Shown: positions 1 to 9,660 of the stretch, piece after piece
Layout: every line of letters begins with the position of its first letter
How positions within the stretch are numbered: the stretch's first letter is position 1
Assembly (NCBI RefSeq): GCF_028622115.1
Contig: NZ_CP097263.1
Coordinates: forward strand, 1,364,001 to 1,428,000
From: Kutzneria chonburiensis
GTDB lineage: Bacteria; Actinomycetota; Actinomycetes; Mycobacteriales; Pseudonocardiaceae
Direction: 5' to 3'
Length of the DNA: 64,000 bases
Program-made: the position numbers and the translations under genes
The notes under the pieces: generated by a model
What the model was told of the DNA's origin: nothing
The model's input: the letters and a program-made list of their open reading frames with translations, nothing else
Databases searched by the model: none

Positions 1-45
1 TACTACGCCGCCGGCACGCACTTCACCGACACCGTGCCCAACTGA
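1..45 (+). CDS. C-terminal end of a protein cut by the window edge
   Basis: Fourteen codons read open from base 1 to a TGA at 43-45, ending in the residues HFTDTVPN. The GC-rich codon pattern and the terminator-like hairpin that follows suggest a real gene end. Too little is present to name the product. Confidence 0.55.
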   Translation, partial: YYAAGTHFTDTVPN

Positions 46-63
46 GCGACCCTTTCGGGCGGC

Positions 64-87
64 GGCGGTCAAATTCGTTTGACCGCC
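64..87 (+). terminator. hairpin after the partial gene
   Basis: A perfect 10-base inverted repeat (GGCGGTCAAA and TTTGACCGCC) around a TTCG loop lies 18 bases after the stop at 45. There is no T run, which is common for actinobacterial terminators. It sits 20 bases before the next start codon, so an attenuator or operator role is also possible. Confidence 0.55.
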
Positions 88-106
88 TCCGCGCGGGCGC
101 GCTGTC

Positions 107-889
107 ATGGCAGTCATGACCACCGAGCAGCTGCCGGAGCACGTCCAGCACAACCGCGAGTACTGGGACGGCATGGCCGACCGGTGGGTCGGCGCCGGCG
201 AGCGGGCGTGGCGGGGGAACGAGCTGACCTGGGGCATCTTCCAGATCCCGCAGGCGCAGGCCCCGCTGGTGCCGGACGATGTCAACGGCCTCGACGTGAT
301 CGAGCTCGGCTGCGGCACCGGCTACGTCAGCTCGTGGCTGGCCCGTCGCGGCGCGCGGCCGGTGGGTATCGACAACTCCGAGGGGCAGCTGGCCACCGCG
401 CGGCGGCTCCAGCAGGAGCACGGCATCGAATTCCCCTTGCTGCACGGCAATGCCGAGGAAGTGCCGTACCCGGACGAGTCCTTCGACCTCGCGGTCAGCG
501 AGTACGGCGCGGCGATCTGGTGCGACCCGTACAGGTGGATCCCCGAGGCGGCCCGGCTTTTGCGGCCCGGCGGCCGACTTGCCTTCCTGGGCAACAGTGT
601 CCTGTCGATGCTGTGCGCGCCCGAGGACGAGAACGAGAAGCCGACCGACCGCATGCTGCGGCCGCAGCAGGGCATGCACCGCTTCGCCTGGGAGGACGGC
701 GGTGTCGAGTTCCATATCAGCCACGGCGACATGATCCGGCTGTTGCACGCCAACGGGTTCGAGGTCGAGGACCTGATCGAGCTCTACGCCCCCGAGGACG
801 CGACCGACTCCTACTTCAACTACGCGCCGGCCGGCTGGTCCAAGCAGTGGCCGGTCGAGGAGATCTGGAAGGCCCGCAAGGTCAGCTGA
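107..889 (+). CDS. class I SAM-dependent methyltransferase
   Basis: A 260-residue protein with the Rossmann-type SAM-binding fold. Motif I ([11 protein letters not shown]) is at about residues 64-75, followed by an acidic strand end (GIDNSEGQ) and a motif like [16 protein letters not shown] near residue 125. It should transfer a methyl group from S-adenosylmethionine; the substrate cannot be told. Start: ATG at 107, with an in-frame ATG at 116 as the alternative. It is convergent with the YeiH-type gene and their 3' ends overlap by 8 bases. No SigB-type promoter was found in front of it. Confidence 0.85.
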   Translation: MAVMTTEQLPEHVQHNREYWDGMADRWVGAGERAWRGNELTWGIFQIPQAQAPLVPDDVNGLDVIELGCGTGYVSSWLARRGARPVGIDNSEGQLATARRLQQEHGIEFPLLHGNAEEVPYPDESFDLAVSEYGAAIWCDPYRWIPEAARLLRPGGRLAFLGNSVLSMLCAPEDENEKPTDRMLRPQQGMHRFAWEDGGVEFHISHGDMIRLLHANGFEVEDLIELYAPEDATDSYFNYAPAGWSKQWPVEEIWKARKVS

Positions 890-1958
890 GCAGCCCGGAC
901 GTCAACAGCACCAGCCCGAGCGAGCAGCCGGCCACCACGACCAGCCCCAGCGCGGCCACGATCAGCGGCCGCCAGCCGCTGCGGGCCAGCTCGCGCAGGT
1001 CGAAGTTCAGGCCGACGCCGGCGAAGCAGAGCAGGAAGGCCCACTTCGACAGGTTGCCCAGGCTGGTCACCTCGGCCTTGGTGAACAGGCCGGCGGTGGC
1101 CAGCGCGGAGACCGCGATGAAGCCGAGCACGAACTTCGGGAAGGTGCGCCAGACGAAGCCGGCGCGCTCGCGGAACCCGGTCGCCACCGCGCGGCCGCCG
1201 CGGGTCGACCAGTACGCCGCGTAGCCCAGCATGACCAGCCCGATCAGGGCGTTGCGGGTGTTCTTGACGGCAACGGCAATCTGTTGCGCCTGGGCCGAAT
1301 ACGCGGCGCCGGTCGCCGTGGTCTCGGCCGTGTTGTCCACGGCGAGTCCGGCCCACAGCCCGAACTGGGTGTCGGACAGGTGCAGCAGATGGCCGATGGC
1401 CGGGAAGCTGAACAGCGCCACCGCGCCCAGCCCCAGGATGGCCGCGATGGCGTAGCCGGAGTCCTCGTCGTCGGCGTCGATCGCGCCGCGGCCGGCGATG
1501 ATGGCCGAAACGCCGCAGATGGACGTGCCGATGGCCAGCAGCGTGGACAGCTTGGGGCCGAGCCCGAAAGCCTTGCCCACCGCCAGGATCACCACCGTGG
1601 CCACGGCCATGTCGATCAGGATGATGCCCAGGCTGAAGCCGCCGAGCTTGGCCAGGTCGCCGAGCACGAACCGGGCGCCGAGCAGCACGATGCCGGTCTT
1701 GAGCCAGAACTCGTAGCCGGCCACGCCCGGCCGGAACAGCGCCGGCAGCCCGATCACGTTGCGGATGAGCAGGCCGATCACGATGGCCCACAACACGTAT
1801 TCGATGTCGGGCAGGGCGGTGCCGGTGGCCTTGCCCAGGCTGCGCAATCCGTTCTGCGCGAAGGTGCCGGCGATGTCGACGGCCGCGAGCAACAGCAGCC
1901 CGGGCACGTAGCGCACGATTGTGCCGGCGTTGAGCCGGCTTCCGGTCGCGGCGGTCAT
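882..1958 (-). CDS. YeiH/UPF0324 family putative sulfate exporter
   Basis: A 358-residue integral membrane protein with about ten hydrophobic segments and features of the YeiH family, such as a [10 protein letters not shown] stretch near residue 130 and [15 protein letters not shown] near 205. The family is annotated as putative sulfate exporters, but the transported substrate is poorly established. The ATG at 1958 overlaps the stop of the upstream 33-residue ORF in an ATGA arrangement, so the two are probably translationally coupled. Confidence 0.85.
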   Translation of the reverse strand: MTAATGSRLNAGTIVRYVPGLLLLAAVDIAGTFAQNGLRSLGKATGTALPDIEYVLWAIVIGLLIRNVIGLPALFRPGVAGYEFWLKTGIVLLGARFVLGDLAKLGGFSLGIILIDMAVATVVILAVGKAFGLGPKLSTLLAIGTSICGVSAIIAGRGAIDADDEDSGYAIAAILGLGAVALFSFPAIGHLLHLSDTQFGLWAGLAVDNTAETTATGAAYSAQAQQIAVAVKNTRNALIGLVMLGYAAYWSTRGGRAVATGFRERAGFVWRTFPKFVLGFIAVSALATAGLFTKAEVTSLGNLSKWAFLLCFAGVGLNFDLRELARSGWRPLIVAALGLVVVAGCSLGLVLLTSGLLS

Positions 1959-2056
1959 TTGACCAGGAACGCGATCGTCGGGAGCAGGCCCGTCGCGGCC
2001 AGCACCACGAACACGGCCGCGACGATCACCGCCGCCCAGTCGACACTGATCCGCAT
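1955..2056 (-). CDS. 33-residue single-pass membrane protein
   Basis: A short ORF with a good ribosome binding site (GGAGG, seven bases before the ATG at 2056). It encodes one hydrophobic segment covering nearly the whole peptide (about residues 7-31). Its stop overlaps the start of the YeiH-type gene, so it is the first gene of that operon and could be a small subunit or stabiliser of the transporter (inference). Nothing is known of its function. Confidence 0.6.
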   Translation of the reverse strand: MRISVDWAAVIVAAVFVVLAATGLLPTIAFLVK

Positions 2057-2176
2057 GGTCTGCCTCCGATCGTGGACGCTCGGGCAGCAGCACAGTAGGG
2101 GCGTGTGCGGCCGCCGCGACAGAACGTCCAGCAGGTGGGACAAACCGGGTGAACGCAATGTTACCGGACTCGAAAA

Positions 2177-2971
2177 TCAGGCTCGGACGAACGCCACCAG
2201 CACGCGGTGGACCTCGTCGCGGTCGAGCTCGTTGAGGATGTTGTGCCGGTCCAACGCGAACGTCACCAGGCGGGCGTCGGGCAGCCGGCGGGCGGCCTCG
2301 CGCGCGCCGGCGACCGGGGCGAGGTCGTCGTCCTCGCCGTGCAGGAGCAGCACGGGCAGGGTGAGCCGGGGCAGGGCCGCGGTGAGTCGGGGCGCGGCCT
2401 CGGCCAGGGCCATCAGGGTCTGCGGGCGCAGGCCGCCCTGCCAGGTCAGCGGGTCCTCGCGGATCTGCTGGGCGTACTCGGTGTTGCGGGTCAGCTCGCC
2501 GGGATCCTTGCGCAGGTCCATCGGGTCGATGCCGGACGCCAACAGCTCGACCAGGCCGCCGGGCGCGTCCGCCATGACGACCGAGGACCCGGCCAGTACC
2601 AGCTTGACCGGTTTGACGTCACGCTCGGCGGCCAGCAGCGTGGCGACCGAAGCGCCGAGGGAGTGCCCGACCAGCACCAACGGCAGATCGGGGTGCGCGG
2701 CGCGGGCCAGCGTCACCAGGTGCCCGGCGTCGTCGAGGAGGTTGTCCACCCGCTCGACCAGCACCCGCTCGCCCTCGCTGCGGCCATGCCCGGCGTGATC
2801 CAGCGCCCAGACGGCGATGCCCGCGGCGGTCAGCGTGTCGAACATCGGCCGGTACGAGCCGATGTGCTCGCCGAGCCCGTGCAGGAACACCACCAGCGCG
2901 GACGGCTCCGCCGGCTCCCAGTGTCCATAGTGGATAGTCCCGCTGGCGCCGGCGAACTCCTCATTGGTCAC
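2177..2971 (-). CDS. alpha/beta-hydrolase, monoacylglycerol lipase-like
   Basis: A 264-residue serine hydrolase of the Hydrolase_4 type. The oxyanion stretch FLHGLGEH lies near residue 30 and the nucleophile elbow GHSLG has its serine at about 104. The acid lies in HGEDDDLAP near 215, and the histidine in LDRHNILNE near 245 is typical of monoglyceride lipases. It probably cleaves acyl esters of glycerol or related lipids. Start: GTG at 2971, just after the stop of the 103-residue gene upstream, so it likely ends a three-gene operon (5015 to 2177). Confidence 0.85.
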   Translation of the reverse strand: MTNEEFAGASGTIHYGHWEPAEPSALVVFLHGLGEHIGSYRPMFDTLTAAGIAVWALDHAGHGRSEGERVLVERVDNLLDDAGHLVTLARAAHPDLPLVLVGHSLGASVATLLAAERDVKPVKLVLAGSSVVMADAPGGLVELLASGIDPMDLRKDPGELTRNTEYAQQIREDPLTWQGGLRPQTLMALAEAAPRLTAALPRLTLPVLLLHGEDDDLAPVAGAREAARRLPDARLVTFALDRHNILNELDRDEVHRVLVAFVRA

Positions 2972-2975
2972 ATGG

Positions 2976-3287
2976 TCAGATGATCCAGTCCGGCGCCGAG
3001 CTGTCAACCTCGGCCAGCTGCTCCGCGTACTCCTGCTGCACCTCGGTCAGCCGGCCGGACTCGCCGGGACCGACCTTGGCCACGGCCTTGAGCGCGGCGG
3101 AGAACTCCGGACCGAAGACCGCGTCCACGTTGACCTCCTGGAGCTCCTCGCTGCCGGCGGCGATGGCGCTGCCCTCGCCGGTCCGCACGTACCAGCCGGA
3201 GGTGCCACGGCTCTTCTTGGCCGGCCCGTTGGCGGCCGACACCAGACGATCCCGGATGCGGGCCATGCCGCTGTCCATGTCCACCAC
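2976..3287 (-). CDS. hypothetical protein, 103 residues
   Basis: A small, charged, apparently cytoplasmic protein with no motif I recognise. It starts directly after the stop of the 575-residue membrane protein gene (GTG at 3287; ATG at 3278 is an alternative) and ends four bases before the hydrolase start. It therefore belongs to the same operon, which is the only clue to its job. Confidence 0.7.
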   Translation of the reverse strand: MVDMDSGMARIRDRLVSAANGPAKKSRGTSGWYVRTGEGSAIAAGSEELQEVNVDAVFGPEFSAALKAVAKVGPGESGRLTEVQQEYAEQLAEVDSSAPDWII

Positions 3288-5015
3288 CTACAGCTCGCTG
3301 GAACCGGTGAGCTTGTCGTCGCCCGGCCGCTCGGCCAGCCAGCGGAACGTGGCCGTCCGGCACAACCAGGTGTACGAGGCGTACAGCGTGTTGACCAGCC
3401 CGAGCGTTACCAGCACCTGCCACAGCAGCCCGTGCACGCCGATGACGTCGCGCAGCCACGGCAACTCGTAGCTGGTGGCCGCGCGCATCGCCGTGGTCTG
3501 CTGGGCCATGTAGAGCCCGCTCGCCCCGAGTGAGACGAGCACGGTCAGGAAGGCCGAGGTCTTGGACGACAGCGAGCCGCCGAGCAGCCCCGTCGACCGG
3601 CTCTCGAAGCCGACCAGCGCGCCGGCCAGCGCCGGGAAAGCCAGCACCAGGGCGGGAAAGTCGCTGCCCAGCGGATGGAGTCCCTGCCCGTCCACCGTGT
3701 AGGGCAGCACCAGGGCGACGACGTAGATCAGCACGAAGCTCGCCGCGGCGGCCAGTGTCGCGCCGGCCAGCGAGCCGGGCGGGACCTCGTAGAACCGGAC
3801 GTCCAGGTGCAGCTTGCCGGCCAGCCGCTCGGGAATCGACCGCATGTACAGGTGCAGATAACGCTGCCCGCGCCGGCGTTGCAGCCGGCCGTACGGCTGC
3901 GACAGGTCCTCGCTCTTGGTGGTCGACGTGAAGATGCCGTCCGGATCGTCGATGTTCTGCCAGCCGACGTACATGCCCTCCGGACCCATGACGAACAGGT
4001 GATAGCTGTTGGCCGACGCCGCGTTGTCGATGGCCAGGCTCAGATGCACCGGCCGGGCGCCGAACAGCAGCCCGATGCGGTCGTGGGCGAAGCGCAGCGG
4101 ATGGCGCAGGCCGGCCAGCCGGAGCTTCGGGATGAAGAACCTCTCGTACGTGACCACGCAGCGGTTGGTCTTGGTCGTCGAGGTCGGCACGATCACCACG
4201 ATCGCGTAGTGCGTGGCCAGTTTCCGCAGCAGGATCGCCGCGATGCGGAAGGAGTCGCCGCAGGTCGGGGCCAGGCGCTTGAGCCGGCGGGCGCACTTCT
4301 TGATCTTCTTGACGTGCGCGCGGGTGGTCGGCCGGCTGCGGCGGGCGACCAGTTTCACCGCCGTGTCAACGAGTTTCTCGAGTTCAGCGGTCTCGCCATG
4401 GGTGAGCGCGCCGACCGCCGGCACCAGCAGCGCGTCCAACACCACGCTGGTCAGCAACAGGTACTCGCGATGGGTCAGGGTCGCCGCCGTCTCGCCGTCG
4501 ACCGAGATCGACAGGTCGTCCTGAAGCTCGCCCTTGACCGGCATCAGCAGCGGGAACAGCAGCGCGTCGCCGGTGTTGTCGGCCGGCACCTCCAGGATGG
4601 TCTGCACCTTCTGACGCAGTGTCCGGCGCAGCGGCGTGATCTCCTCGATGATGCGGCCGCGCAGCTTGCGCGGCTTGAGGATCGTCTTGGCGTACTGGAC
4701 GATCTGCGCCTCGGTGAACTGCTCGGTGGTGTGGGTGTACTCCTTGCGGATCGACGTCAGGTTCACCGATCCGCCGCGTTCGGTGCGACGGCGGGGCAGC
4801 CGCGTCGGCGCGTACGAGGCGTAGAAGACGTGGAAGAACAGGCACACCGCGAGCGCGACGGCCGCGCCGATCGCGGTCGGCGTCGAGGCGTCGCCGAGCA
4901 GCCCGCTCAGTGCCGCGATGATCGTGACGAGCAGCAGCCAGGACGGCAGGACCAGCCACAATCGGATGACTCGGATCCGCCCAAGACTGACCGGCTCGTT
5001 CGCGTCGGTGGCCAT
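3288..5015 (-). CDS. large membrane protein of unknown function
   Basis: A 575-residue protein with two hydrophobic segments near the N-terminus (about residues 20-75), a long soluble middle part of about 300 residues rich in R and K, and about four membrane segments in the C-terminal third. I recognise no family. Start: ATG at 5015 with GGGAG seven bases upstream; the reading frame stays open further upstream but without a better start. It is divergent from qcrA and first in an operon with a 103-residue protein and a lipase-like hydrolase. Confidence 0.8.
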   Translation of the reverse strand: MATDANEPVSLGRIRVIRLWLVLPSWLLLVTIIAALSGLLGDASTPTAIGAAVALAVCLFFHVFYASYAPTRLPRRRTERGGSVNLTSIRKEYTHTTEQFTEAQIVQYAKTILKPRKLRGRIIEEITPLRRTLRQKVQTILEVPADNTGDALLFPLLMPVKGELQDDLSISVDGETAATLTHREYLLLTSVVLDALLVPAVGALTHGETAELEKLVDTAVKLVARRSRPTTRAHVKKIKKCARRLKRLAPTCGDSFRIAAILLRKLATHYAIVVIVPTSTTKTNRCVVTYERFFIPKLRLAGLRHPLRFAHDRIGLLFGARPVHLSLAIDNAASANSYHLFVMGPEGMYVGWQNIDDPDGIFTSTTKSEDLSQPYGRLQRRRGQRYLHLYMRSIPERLAGKLHLDVRFYEVPPGSLAGATLAAAASFVLIYVVALVLPYTVDGQGLHPLGSDFPALVLAFPALAGALVGFESRSTGLLGGSLSSKTSAFLTVLVSLGASGLYMAQQTTAMRAATSYELPWLRDVIGVHGLLWQVLVTLGLVNTLYASYTWLCRTATFRWLAERPGDDKLTGSSEL

Positions 5016-5114
5016 GGCTGCTCCCTTCGCGTCGTGTGCACCAGCGTCGGCCCCGACCAGACTGTTGTTACGCAAAGTGATGGCGTTCAGCCGAACGGAC
5101 CAGGCCGGTCCCGG

Positions 5115-5139
5115 GTTTGGCCCGCTGTGGTGCGGGAAT
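5115..5139 (+). promoter_or_regulatory. SigB/SigF-type promoter of qcrAB, leaderless
   Basis: GTTT (5115-5118), 15 bases, GGGAAT (5134-5139), then 8 bases to the GTG at 5148. The short distance predicts a transcript starting at or next to the start codon. Confidence 0.6.
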
Positions 5140-5147
5140 CCGTCGGC

Positions 5148-6226
5148 GTGACCCGTGACAACCTTGACGGTCGGACAAGGGACGACCTGCTGCGCGCCGG
5201 CCTCGAGGAAGACGGGGTGCGGCTGGTCCGGTACGCGGATCGCTGGCCGCTGCCGGGCACGAGGGCGGAGCGCCGGGCGGTGCGCGGGGTGATGGGCTGG
5301 CTCGGCCTGTCGGCGCTGCTCGGGGTGGCCTGCATCGTGCTGTACCTGGTGTGGCCGTTTCGCTACCCGGCCGCCGGTTACGAGCTGTACACACCGCTGC
5401 TGGGACTGACCGGCGGCGGTTGCGTGCTGCTGCTGGCGGTGGCGATCATCCGCTACTCCAAGAACTTCCTGCCGGAAGAGCAGGCGGTCCAGGAACGGCA
5501 CGACGACCCGTCCGGCGAGTTCGACCGCACCACGACATCGGCGCTGGTCACCGATACGGTGCGGCGCGGCGGCATGCCCCGGCGGCGGATGGTGCTGGGC
5601 ATGGCCGGGGTCGGCGTCGGAATACCGGTGGTGGGGGCGGTGATCGCGGCGGTCGGCGGCCTGATCAAAGACCCTGGCGGCAGCCGCCGGCCGACACGGT
5701 GTGGCACAGCGGCTGGTACTCCGAGGACGGCCAGGCGGTGTTCCTGCGCCAGGACGTCGGCGACCCGCACAAGGTCGTGCTGGTACGGCCGGAGGACATG
5801 GAAGCCGGGTCTTTGCTGACGGTGTATCCGTTCCGCGAGGCCGACCGTGCCGACAAGGACCGGCTGTCGGCGGTGTTCAACCGCGGTGACACGCCGGCCG
5901 TCCTGATCCGGCTGCGGGCGGGGCAGCAGGTGACGCCGAAACCGGGCCAGGAGAACGACAACGTCGGCGAGTACTACGCGTTTTCCAAGCTGTGCACGCA
6001 TCTCGGCTGCCCGGTCGGCTTGTTCGAACAGCAGACCGATCGCCTGCTGTGCCCGTGCCACCAGTCCCAGTTCGACATCCTCCAGTCGGCGACGCCGATC
6101 TTCGGCCCGGCGGCGCGGCCGCTGCCGCAGCTGCCGATCGCCGTGGACGACAACGGTTTCTTCGTGGCCAAGGGAGATTTCCGGCAGCCGGTCGGCCCGG
6201 AGTTCTGGGAGATGGGGTGGCGATGA
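5148..6226 (+). pseudogene. qcrA: Rieske iron-sulfur subunit QcrA, interrupted by a one-base frameshift
   Basis: The first 175 codons encode a cytosolic N-terminus and three hydrophobic segments ending in a twin-arginine-like RRRMVLG stretch, as in actinobacterial QcrA. Near 5672-5674 the frame breaks. The rest (from PWRQPP onward to 6226) is in another frame and carries an intact 2Fe-2S site, CTHLGC and CPCHQS. One extra C in the CCC run at 5672-5674 would restore a single protein of about 360 residues. QcrA passes electrons from menaquinol to cytochrome c in complex III. The gene is followed by qcrB with an ATGA overlap, and no qcrC is nearby. Either a sequencing error or a real lesion; the first is likelier because both halves are well conserved. 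Confidence 0.75.
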
Positions 6227-7818
6227 AGCCGTCGATGCGTCCGGGCGGCGAGCTGTTCACCAAGGGCACGATCAGCCACGCGATCGACGAGCGCTTCCAC
6301 CTCGCCGGCGGGCTGCGCCGGCAACTGTCCAAAGTGTTCCCGACGCACTGGTCCTTCCTGCTCGGCGAAATCGCCTTGTATAGCTTCATAGTCCTGCTGC
6401 TGACCGGCACCTACCTCGCGCTGTTCTTCGACCCCTCGTTGCAGGAGGTCACGTACACCGGCACGTACGCGGCGCTGCGCGGCGTGCCGATGTCACGGGC
6501 CTTCGAGACCACTGTGGACCTGTCGTTCGACGTCCGCGGCGGCCTGTTCGTACGGCAGATCCACCACTGGGCGGCGCTGCTGTTCATGGCCGCGATCCTG
6601 TGCCACATGGCCCGGATCTTCCTCACCGGCGCGTTTCGCAAGCCCCGCGAGGTCAACTGGGTCATCGGCGTCACCCTGTTCACGCTGGGCATGGCCGAGG
6701 GCTTCGCCGGCTACTCGCTGCCCGACGACCTGCTGTCCGGCACCGGCCTGCGGATCATGTCCGGTATCGCGCAGTCGATACCGGTGGTCGGCACCTGGCT
6801 GAACTGGCTGGTGTTCGGCGGCGAGTTCCCGGGGGAGATCCTCAACAGCCGCCTGTACATCGCGCACGTGCTGCTGGTGCCGGGCATCATCCTGGCGCTG
6901 ATCGCCGTGCACCTGGCCGTGGTGTGGTACCAGAAGCACACCCAGTTCCCCGGCGTCGACCGTACCGAGCGCAACGTGGTCGGCGTGCGTATCGTGCCGA
7001 CTTTCGCCTTGCACAGCGGGGCTTTGTTCACGGCGGTGGCCGGTGTGCTCGGCCTGATGGGCGGGATCTTCCAGATCAACCCGGTGTGGAACTACGGCCC
7101 GTACCGGCCCGATCTGGTCTCGGCCGGCTCGCAGCCCGACTGGTACATCGGCTGGCTGGACGGCTCGGCCCGGCTGATGCCGGACTGGCCGATCGTCCTG
7201 TTCGGACGGTGGCGCATCCCGGACGTGTTCTGGCCGACCGTGGTGCTGCCGGTCACGCTGATCACCTTCGCTGCGCTGTACCCGTGGATCGAACGCTGGT
7301 TCACCAAGGACAAGGCCCGGCACAACCTGTTGCAGCGGCCGCGGGACGTGCCGGTGCGGGCCGCGCTCGGCGGCATGGCCCTGACGTTCTTCCTGGTGCT
7401 GCTGGTTTCCGGCGGCAACGACGTCATCGCCCGTGTGTTCGACATCTCGCTGAACGCCACCATCTGGGCCGGCCGCATCGCGGTCCTCGTGCTGCCGCCG
7501 ATCGCCTACTCCATGGTGTATCGCTGGTGCCTCGGGCTACAGCGGCGGGACCGCAAGATACTGGAGGAGGGTATCGAGACCGGCATCATCCGCCGTACGC
7601 CCGAGGGCGACTTCATCGACCTGGAACAGCCGCTGTCCGACGGGCCGCTGGAGTACCAGGGAGCTCGGGTGCCGAGGCGGGCCAACGACATCGGGCTGGC
7701 CGGACAACCCCGGGCGGGCACGACGTTTCGGCCGGACCCGCCCGAGGAGGTGGCGGCCCTCGACGCCGCCCGCGCCGAGGAAGCGGAGCGCTGGGCCCGC
7801 CGCTCAACGCCTTCGTAG
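6223..7818 (+). CDS. qcrB: cytochrome b subunit QcrB of the bc1 complex
   Basis: A 531-residue multi-spanning protein matching actinobacterial QcrB, which is longer than classical cytochrome b. Heme-ligand histidines are visible (HH at residues 114-115, CHMAR near 128, and two in the fourth helix near IAHVLLV and VHLAVV). It oxidises menaquinol and hands electrons to QcrA. ATG at 6223 overlaps the qcrA stop. The usual qcrC-qcrA-qcrB order is broken here because qcrC is absent, so this may be a stress-controlled second copy. Its 3' end overlaps the convergent DUF3618 gene by 15 bases. Confidence 0.92.
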   Translation: MKPSMRPGGELFTKGTISHAIDERFHLAGGLRRQLSKVFPTHWSFLLGEIALYSFIVLLLTGTYLALFFDPSLQEVTYTGTYAALRGVPMSRAFETTVDLSFDVRGGLFVRQIHHWAALLFMAAILCHMARIFLTGAFRKPREVNWVIGVTLFTLGMAEGFAGYSLPDDLLSGTGLRIMSGIAQSIPVVGTWLNWLVFGGEFPGEILNSRLYIAHVLLVPGIILALIAVHLAVVWYQKHTQFPGVDRTERNVVGVRIVPTFALHSGALFTAVAGVLGLMGGIFQINPVWNYGPYRPDLVSAGSQPDWYIGWLDGSARLMPDWPIVLFGRWRIPDVFWPTVVLPVTLITFAALYPWIERWFTKDKARHNLLQRPRDVPVRAALGGMALTFFLVLLVSGGNDVIARVFDISLNATIWAGRIAVLVLPPIAYSMVYRWCLGLQRRDRKILEEGIETGIIRRTPEGDFIDLEQPLSDGPLEYQGARVPRRANDIGLAGQPRAGTTFRPDPPEEVAALDAARAEEAERWARRSTPS

Positions 7819-7989
7819 CAGCAGGATCACCAGCACCACCACGCCGAGGCTGCCGGTCGCGATGAGCGCGACCGGCACCTTGCGGACCCGGTCGACCTTG
7901 CCGCGCAAGAGGTTGATCGTGTCCACGATCTCCTCGCGGGTGCGCTCGACCTCCTCGCGTAGGAGGGCCGGATCGGACGGGGTGGTCAC
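7804..7989 (-). CDS. DUF3618 domain protein
   Basis: A 61-residue protein with a charged N-terminal helix ([16 protein letters not shown]) and a C-terminal hydrophobic anchor ending in arginines, the layout of DUF3618. The function of the family is unknown; members often accompany the phage-holin-like DUF1469 protein, as here. GTG at 7989 overlaps the stop of that gene (GTGA), so they are coupled. Confidence 0.8.
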   Translation of the reverse strand: MTTPSDPALLREEVERTREEIVDTINLLRGKVDRVRKVPVALIATGSLGVVVLVILLLRRR

Positions 7990-8378
7990 TGCGTCACCGC
8001 CCGGCGGATGATCGCGGCGTCGTCCTTGACGTTGGCCACGGTCTCCTGTGGCACCGGCGGCACGCCCTTGCGCAGCTTGACCACGGCGAACGCGCCGAGC
8101 GCGCCGGCGAACAGCACCAGCGCGGCGCCGACGGCCAGCGCGGCCAGCCAGGCCGGCCACACAAGGGCCAGCGCGATGATCGCGCAGGCGATGAGCGCGC
8201 ACAGGCCGAGGAAGCCGAACAGCGCGGCCCCGACCAGCACCCCGACGCCGAGACCGGCGGCGCGGGCCTTGGTCTTGACCTCCACCACGGCCAGCGCGGC
8301 CTCGTCGCGCACCAGGGTCGACAGTTGCTCGCTCAACCGGGCCAGAAGCTGACCGGTCGAGGCTTGGTCCTGCGGCAT
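7986..8378 (-). CDS. phage-holin-superfamily (DUF1469) membrane protein
   Basis: 130 residues: an N-terminal amphipathic helix (about 1-40), then two long hydrophobic segments (about 43-70 and 73-98) and a short charged tail. This is the pattern of the Phage_holin_3_6/DUF1469 family found in actinobacterial stress loci. Despite the name there is no phage context. The ATG at 8378 is preceded by GGGAGGA. It is the first gene of a two-gene unit with DUF3618. Confidence 0.8.
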   Translation of the reverse strand: MPQDQASTGQLLARLSEQLSTLVRDEAALAVVEVKTKARAAGLGVGVLVGAALFGFLGLCALIACAIIALALVWPAWLAALAVGAALVLFAGALGAFAVVKLRKGVPPVPQETVANVKDDAAIIRRAVTQ

Positions 8379-8414
8379 GGTTCCTCCCAGCGTGGCTGTA
8401 CCTGCGTATGAGGA

Positions 8415-8440
8415 CTACCCGCCGGCCACCGTCGCGACAC
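8415..8440 (-). promoter_or_regulatory. SigB/SigF-type promoter upstream of the DUF1469-DUF3618 pair
   Basis: On the reverse strand GTGT (8440-8437), 16 bases, GGGTAG (8420-8415), then a leader of 36 bases with a ribosome binding site before the ATG at 8378. The first -35 base and T positions fit; both elements are imperfect. Confidence 0.4.
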
Positions 8441-8502
8441 CCGGCAGCAGGTTGTCGACGCAGTCGGGCGTCATCACAGGGAGTATTTGTTGTCGGGGCG
8501 GC

Positions 8503-8528
8503 GTTTATCTCCGCCGCCCAGCGGCAAT
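8503..8528 (+). promoter_or_regulatory. possible SigB/SigF-type promoter before the glycan cluster
   Basis: GTTT (8503-8506), 16 bases, GGCAAT (8523-8528). It lies 112 bases before the first cluster gene, in the 262-base gap 8379-8640, where no gene is evident. GTG at 8539, ten bases after the -10 box, opens a 12-codon ORF of doubtful meaning. Confidence 0.35.
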
Positions 8529-8640
8529 CTCGTTGAGCGTGACTGCGGGCGGGGCTGTTACGCGGTCGGCGTGGTGACCAGACAATCCGGTGTGGCCCGG
8601 AGATGCTCACCTTGGACGTCGCCGTGGGAAGGGTGCTGCG

Positions 8641-9660
8641 ATGAGGCGACGAGTACTGGTTGTCCGTCTGGACAACGAGGGCGATGTCCTCGTGTCCGGG
8701 CCGGCGGTGCGCGCTGCCGCGCAAGGCAATGAGGTGACGGTCCTTTGCGGCCCAAGGGGAAAGCAAGCGGCACGGTTGCTGCCGGGCGTCCATGACGTGC
8801 TCATGTGGCGATGCCCGTGGATCGATCCGACACCGTCCGATGTGGACCGACGAGACATCGAATCCGTGCGTCGGACCATACAGCGGCGGGGCTTTGACAG
8901 TGCCATGATCCTGACCTCGTACCACCAGTCGCCGCTGCCGATGGCGCTGCTGCTGCGGATGGCCGGCGTGCCATGGATCGCGGCCGTGTCAGACGACTAT
9001 CCCGGTTCCCTGTTGGACATCCGGCTGCGGCCCGGCATCGAGGTCGACGAGGACCTGCCCGAGCCGGAGCGGGCCCTGACCGTGGCCAAGGCCGCCGGTT
9101 TCGCGCTGGGTCCGGCCGACGACGGCCGCCTGGCCGTCCGCGCGCTGCCGAGGAATCCGGTGCGCAAGAAGGGACCGTACGTGGTCCTGCATCCGGGCTC
9201 CTCGATGCCATCACGGGCGTGGTCGCCCCAGCGCTGTGCCGAGGCCGTGGTCGAGCTGACCCGCCGTGGCTATCAGGTGGTCGTCACCGGTGGCCCCGAT
9301 GAGCGGGCGTTGACCGCTCGTGTCGCCGGCCACTGTGGACTGGATCTCGGCGGCCGGACAACGTTTGCCGAACTGGCCGCGACCATTGCCGGCGCGGAGG
9401 TCCTGGTGGTCGGCAACACCGGCCCGGCGCATTTGGCTGCGGCCGTTGGCACGCCAGTGGTTTCGCTGTTCTCCCCGGTCGTGCCGGCGCGGCGGTGGGC
9501 GCCGTATCGCGTGCCGTGCGTGCTGCTCGGCGACCAGGACGCGCCGTGCCGGGACACCCGCGCCCGGATCTGCCCGCTGGCCGGCCATCCGTGCCTGAAC
9601 AACGTCACCGCCACCGAGGTCGCCGACGCCGTGGAGGCGTTGCAGGGGGTTCGCGCATGA
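8641..9660 (+). CDS. glycosyltransferase family 9 (heptosyltransferase-like)
   Basis: A 339-residue protein with the GT9 layout: RVLVVRLDNEGDVLVSGPAVRAA at the N-terminus (compare ADP-heptose transferases), a VLHPGSSMPSRAWS nucleotide-sugar loop near residue 180, and VGNTGPAHLAAAVGTP near 257. It should move an activated sugar, probably a heptose, to an unknown acceptor. The ATG at 8641 has GAAGGG upstream. The next gene starts inside its stop (ATGA). Confidence 0.88.
   Translation: MRRRVLVVRLDNEGDVLVSGPAVRAAAQGNEVTVLCGPRGKQAARLLPGVHDVLMWRCPWIDPTPSDVDRRDIESVRRTIQRRGFDSAMILTSYHQSPLPMALLLRMAGVPWIAAVSDDYPGSLLDIRLRPGIEVDEDLPEPERALTVAKAAGFALGPADDGRLAVRALPRNPVRKKGPYVVLHPGSSMPSRAWSPQRCAEAVVELTRRGYQVVVTGGPDERALTARVAGHCGLDLGGRTTFAELAATIAGAEVLVVGNTGPAHLAAAVGTPVVSLFSPVVPARRWAPYRVPCVLLGDQDAPCRDTRARICPLAGHPCLNNVTATEVADAVEALQGVRA

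Noticed and set aside
5660-5690. Programmed -1 frameshifting in qcrA
   Set aside because: No slippery heptamer or downstream structure is evident at the junction, and QcrA is not known to use frameshifting. A missing C in a short run is simpler.
7986-8378. Holin-family gene as a sign of a prophage
   Set aside because: DUF1469 proteins are common actinobacterial chromosomal proteins; no capsid, tail, integrase or lysin gene is nearby.
8377-8577. Open frame of 66 codons in the gap before the glycan cluster
   Set aside because: No plausible ribosome binding site and no conserved-looking sequence; it overlaps the divergent promoter region.
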